From contig DLCS01000150.1 in assembly GCA_002480735.1 (NCBI GenBank), positions 1 to 6,764 on the forward strand: 6,764 nt of DNA, read 5' to 3'. Below, piece by piece: positions 4,939 through 6,764 of this stretch; position 1 is the stretch's first letter; the number at the start of each line of letters is the position of its first letter. This DNA comes from Bacillaceae bacterium UBA7792 (lineage in GTDB: Bacteria > Bacillota > Bacilli > Bacillales > Cytobacillaceae). The position numbers and the translations under genes are program-made. Below the pieces are notes generated by a model. It searched no databases and was not told where the DNA came from. It saw only the letters and a list, made by a program, of their open reading frames with translations.

Positions 4939-6654
4939 TCAAGCCAAAATACCCCCTTTTTGCCTATAGGTGAGTATACCTTCTGAGGCTCGATAAGCGA
5001 GTGCCCCAACCGTCCCTGTTGGATTATAACCACTATTATGAGGGAACGCCGTTGCTCCAACGACAAAAACATTTTCTGCATCCCACATTTGCAAATAATT
5101 ATTCACAGCCGATGTATTTGGATCTGCGCCCATAATAACGCCACCTGTATTATGGGTGGACTGATAGGTAGTAATATCATAAGGACCTAATTCCTCCAAC
5201 GAGTCAATATGGTCTGCCCCCATTTCCTTCATAATGTCCACACATCGATCAGATAAATACTTGGCGAGCTGGCGATCCTGCTCTTCAAAATCAAACGTGA
5301 TTCGAATCAAGGGGTCTCCAAATTCATCTTTGTAGGTCGGGTCGAGATCGAGATAATGATGCTTAAATGGCATACTCGCTCCTTGACCACCAACAGATAA
5401 GACGCGGTTTGCATATTTAATTGAATTTGCTTTAAACTCTTTTCCCCATGACGGAGTCCTTTTTGGAACCGTATTATTTGAAATCGGCCTCAAACCCGTT
5501 TGAGAAATAGCAATGGAACCTCCATGGATAAAGTTGAGATTGGAGTGATCAAAATTATCACCATTATAATCATCCACCACCATACCAAGCGCACCTGCAC
5601 CCGCAAACGTATTAAATTCTTCTTTTTCGAAAAATCCAGTCGCACTTCCTTTTTGAACCTGGTAGGCATAATTCTTACCAATTACCCCATTCCCCGTCTT
5701 CGGATCGTAGGGACGACCAATATTTGATTGCAATAACAGCCTGACATTATTAAATACATAGCTTGTTAACACCACAATATCTGCCGGTTGTTCGATTTCT
5801 TCTCCCGTTGTCGTATCGATATACAAGACTCCGGTTGCTTTATTTCCTGATTTTAATAATCGTCTGACATTTGAATGGGTCCGGATCTCAAATTTCCCTG
5901 TCTTTTTCGCTACCGGGATCACAGTAACAACGGGGTCCGCTTTTGCACCATATTCACAGCCAAATCTTTCACAATAGGCACAATATTGACAGGCTGCTCT
6001 AGACACGCCATCTGGATTAGTATAGGCCTTTGAAAGATTTCCTGAAGGTCGGCTATATGGATGAAGCTTAAGTTTGATTGCAGCCTTTTTGAATTTTTCT
6101 AGCGATGGTGTCGTTTTCATCGGTGGTGTTGGATAGGGACTAGATCTTTTCCCTCCAAGTGGATTTTCTTCCCCAGATATCCCTGCCATTTTTTCAAATT
6201 TATCAAAATATGGCTCCAATTCGTCATAGGTGATGCCCCAATCCTGAATGGTCATTTCCTTAGGAATCTTCTTCTCCCCGTATCTTTCAATCGTTTTCTT
6301 ACGAATTTCAAAATCGTAGGGTAGGAAGCGGTAGGTTTGTCCATTCCAATGAACGCCCGAACCTCCAAGATTATCTCCCAATAAAAAAGAACCATATTGA
6401 CGCATGGGCAGCGCACGAAACTTCTCGTTTCCTCTGAACGTAATTGTTTCCTTCGAAAGGTCTTGAAACAGCTCATACCTTAATGCATAGCGTAGCTCGT
6501 CATGCACCATGAAATAATCCTCGGTTTTCCGCTCTTTCCCTCTTTCCAGTCCAACGCAATTGAGCCCCTGCTTTGTGAGTTCGGCGGCGATAATTCCCCC
6601 TGCCCAGCCAACACCCACGATGACAACATCTACCTTTGGTAATTTTTTTGCCAC
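4939..6654 (-). CDS. GMC-family FAD oxidoreductase (gluconate 2-dehydrogenase flavoprotein-like)
   Basis: A 571-residue flavoenzyme that should oxidise a sugar, sugar acid or other alcohol and pass electrons to a membrane acceptor rather than oxygen. The N-terminus has the FAD-binding fold: GVGWAGG (G14, G16, G19) and acidic E37 in LERG. A second flavin segment is LGGSGVHWNG (96-105). The C-terminal GMC domain carries the expected His-Asn pair, H501 in STHNTGG and N544 in GYNPTGT, with an FAD-contact segment NVFVVGA (528-534). C222, C225, C228 and C233 form a CxxCxxCxxxxC cluster. There is no signal peptide, so export would need a partner. The start is GTG at 6654, with AGAGGTGA 6 nt upstream. 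It follows 23 bp after the upstream gene, so it is surely co-transcribed, and a terminator follows it. The substrate is unproven: gluconate, glucose, sorbitol and similar compounds all fit the family. Confidence 0.92.
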   Translation of the reverse strand: MAKKLPKVDVVIVGVGWAGGIIAAELTKQGLNCVGLERGKERKTEDYFMVHDELRYALRYELFQDLSKETITFRGNEKFRALPMRQYGSFLLGDNLGGSGVHWNGQTYRFLPYDFEIRKKTIERYGEKKIPKEMTIQDWGITYDELEPYFDKFEKMAGISGEENPLGGKRSSPYPTPPMKTTPSLEKFKKAAIKLKLHPYSRPSGNLSKAYTNPDGVSRAACQYCAYCERFGCEYGAKADPVVTVIPVAKKTGKFEIRTHSNVRRLLKSGNKATGVLYIDTTTGEEIEQPADIVVLTSYVFNNVRLLLQSNIGRPYDPKTGNGVIGKNYAYQVQKGSATGFFEKEEFNTFAGAGALGMVVDDYNGDNFDHSNLNFIHGGSIAISQTGLRPISNNTVPKRTPSWGKEFKANSIKYANRVLSVGGQGASMPFKHHYLDLDPTYKDEFGDPLIRITFDFEEQDRQLAKYLSDRCVDIMKEMGADHIDSLEELGPYDITTYQSTHNTGGVIMGADPNTSAVNNYLQMWDAENVFVVGATAFPHNSGYNPTGTVGALAYRASEGILTYRQKGGILA

Positions 6655-6677
6655 GTTATTTCACCTCTTTCAAATTC

Positions 6678-6764
6678 TCATGAATGTCCCATATGATCCT
6701 TCAGACTCTGTGGCGGAATCACTGTGTATTCCTTATCAATGACATTTGTATAGCTCATTTGACT
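6678..6764 (-). CDS. C-terminal tail of the upstream gene, probably gluconate 2-dehydrogenase subunit 3
   Basis: An open frame enters from the window edge and gives 28 residues ending IPPQSLKDHMGHS before a TGA at 6678-6680; the other two minus-strand frames have stops in this interval. Subunit 3 family proteins commonly end with a Pro-Pro-x-Ser/Ala-Leu segment, and they are usually encoded just before this type of GMC flavoprotein, where they act as the small partner and often carry a Tat signal for the pair. The identity rests on this tail and on position, so it is an inference. The internal ATG (6 bases in from the window edge) would otherwise give a 26-residue peptide, which is less likely. 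Confidence 0.6.
   Translation of the reverse strand, partial: SQMSYTNVIDKEYTVIPPQSLKDHMGHS

Overview
The window looks like chromosomal DNA from a low-GC, Gram-positive, spore-forming relative of Bacillus (Bacillaceae in the broad sense). The evidence is AT-rich spacers, GGAGG-type ribosome binding sites, a CcpA (cre)-like site, a lipoprotein with a Gmad2-type domain and Bacillus-like protein sequences. I cannot name the species. The layout reads as ordinary metabolic chromosome, and I see no phage, plasmid, CRISPR or defence locus.

Left part (1-3606, all minus strand): a lipid-activation and oxidation cluster. In transcription order it holds an acyl-CoA dehydrogenase (2303-3469), a DHA1-type major facilitator efflux protein (952-2172) and the N-terminal 295 residues of an AMP-forming acyl-CoA ligase (1-886, running off the window). 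The dehydrogenase has a well-placed promoter whose -35 box lies inside a cre-like site. The spacer before the transporter carries two copies of CTGACYGGCCRGT 36 bp apart, which look like operators for a TetR-type repressor not encoded here. The ligase has its own TTGACA promoter next to a perfect 12-bp palindrome. The three genes could be co-transcribed, but each gap also holds signals for separate control.

Middle (3607-4671): a long hairpin element (3665-3717) lies between divergent genes. Next comes a plus-strand lipoprotein with a Glu/Pro linker and a Gmad2-like domain (3832-4326), with a clear terminator. Convergent to it is a 71-residue single-pass membrane protein with a charged helical tail (4443-4658).

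Right part (4672-6764): a spacer with no supportable gene, then a terminator (4841-4869) for a minus-strand GMC-type FAD oxidoreductase related to the gluconate 2-dehydrogenase flavoprotein (4939-6654, GTG start). It follows 23 bp after the C-terminal tail of another gene (6678-6764), probably gluconate 2-dehydrogenase subunit 3. The flavoprotein has a four-cysteine cluster where some family members bind iron-sulfur, and no cytochrome gene follows it.

The points most worth following up are the paired operators before the transporter, the cysteine cluster in the GMC enzyme and the hairpin element. I found no convincing wholly new system.
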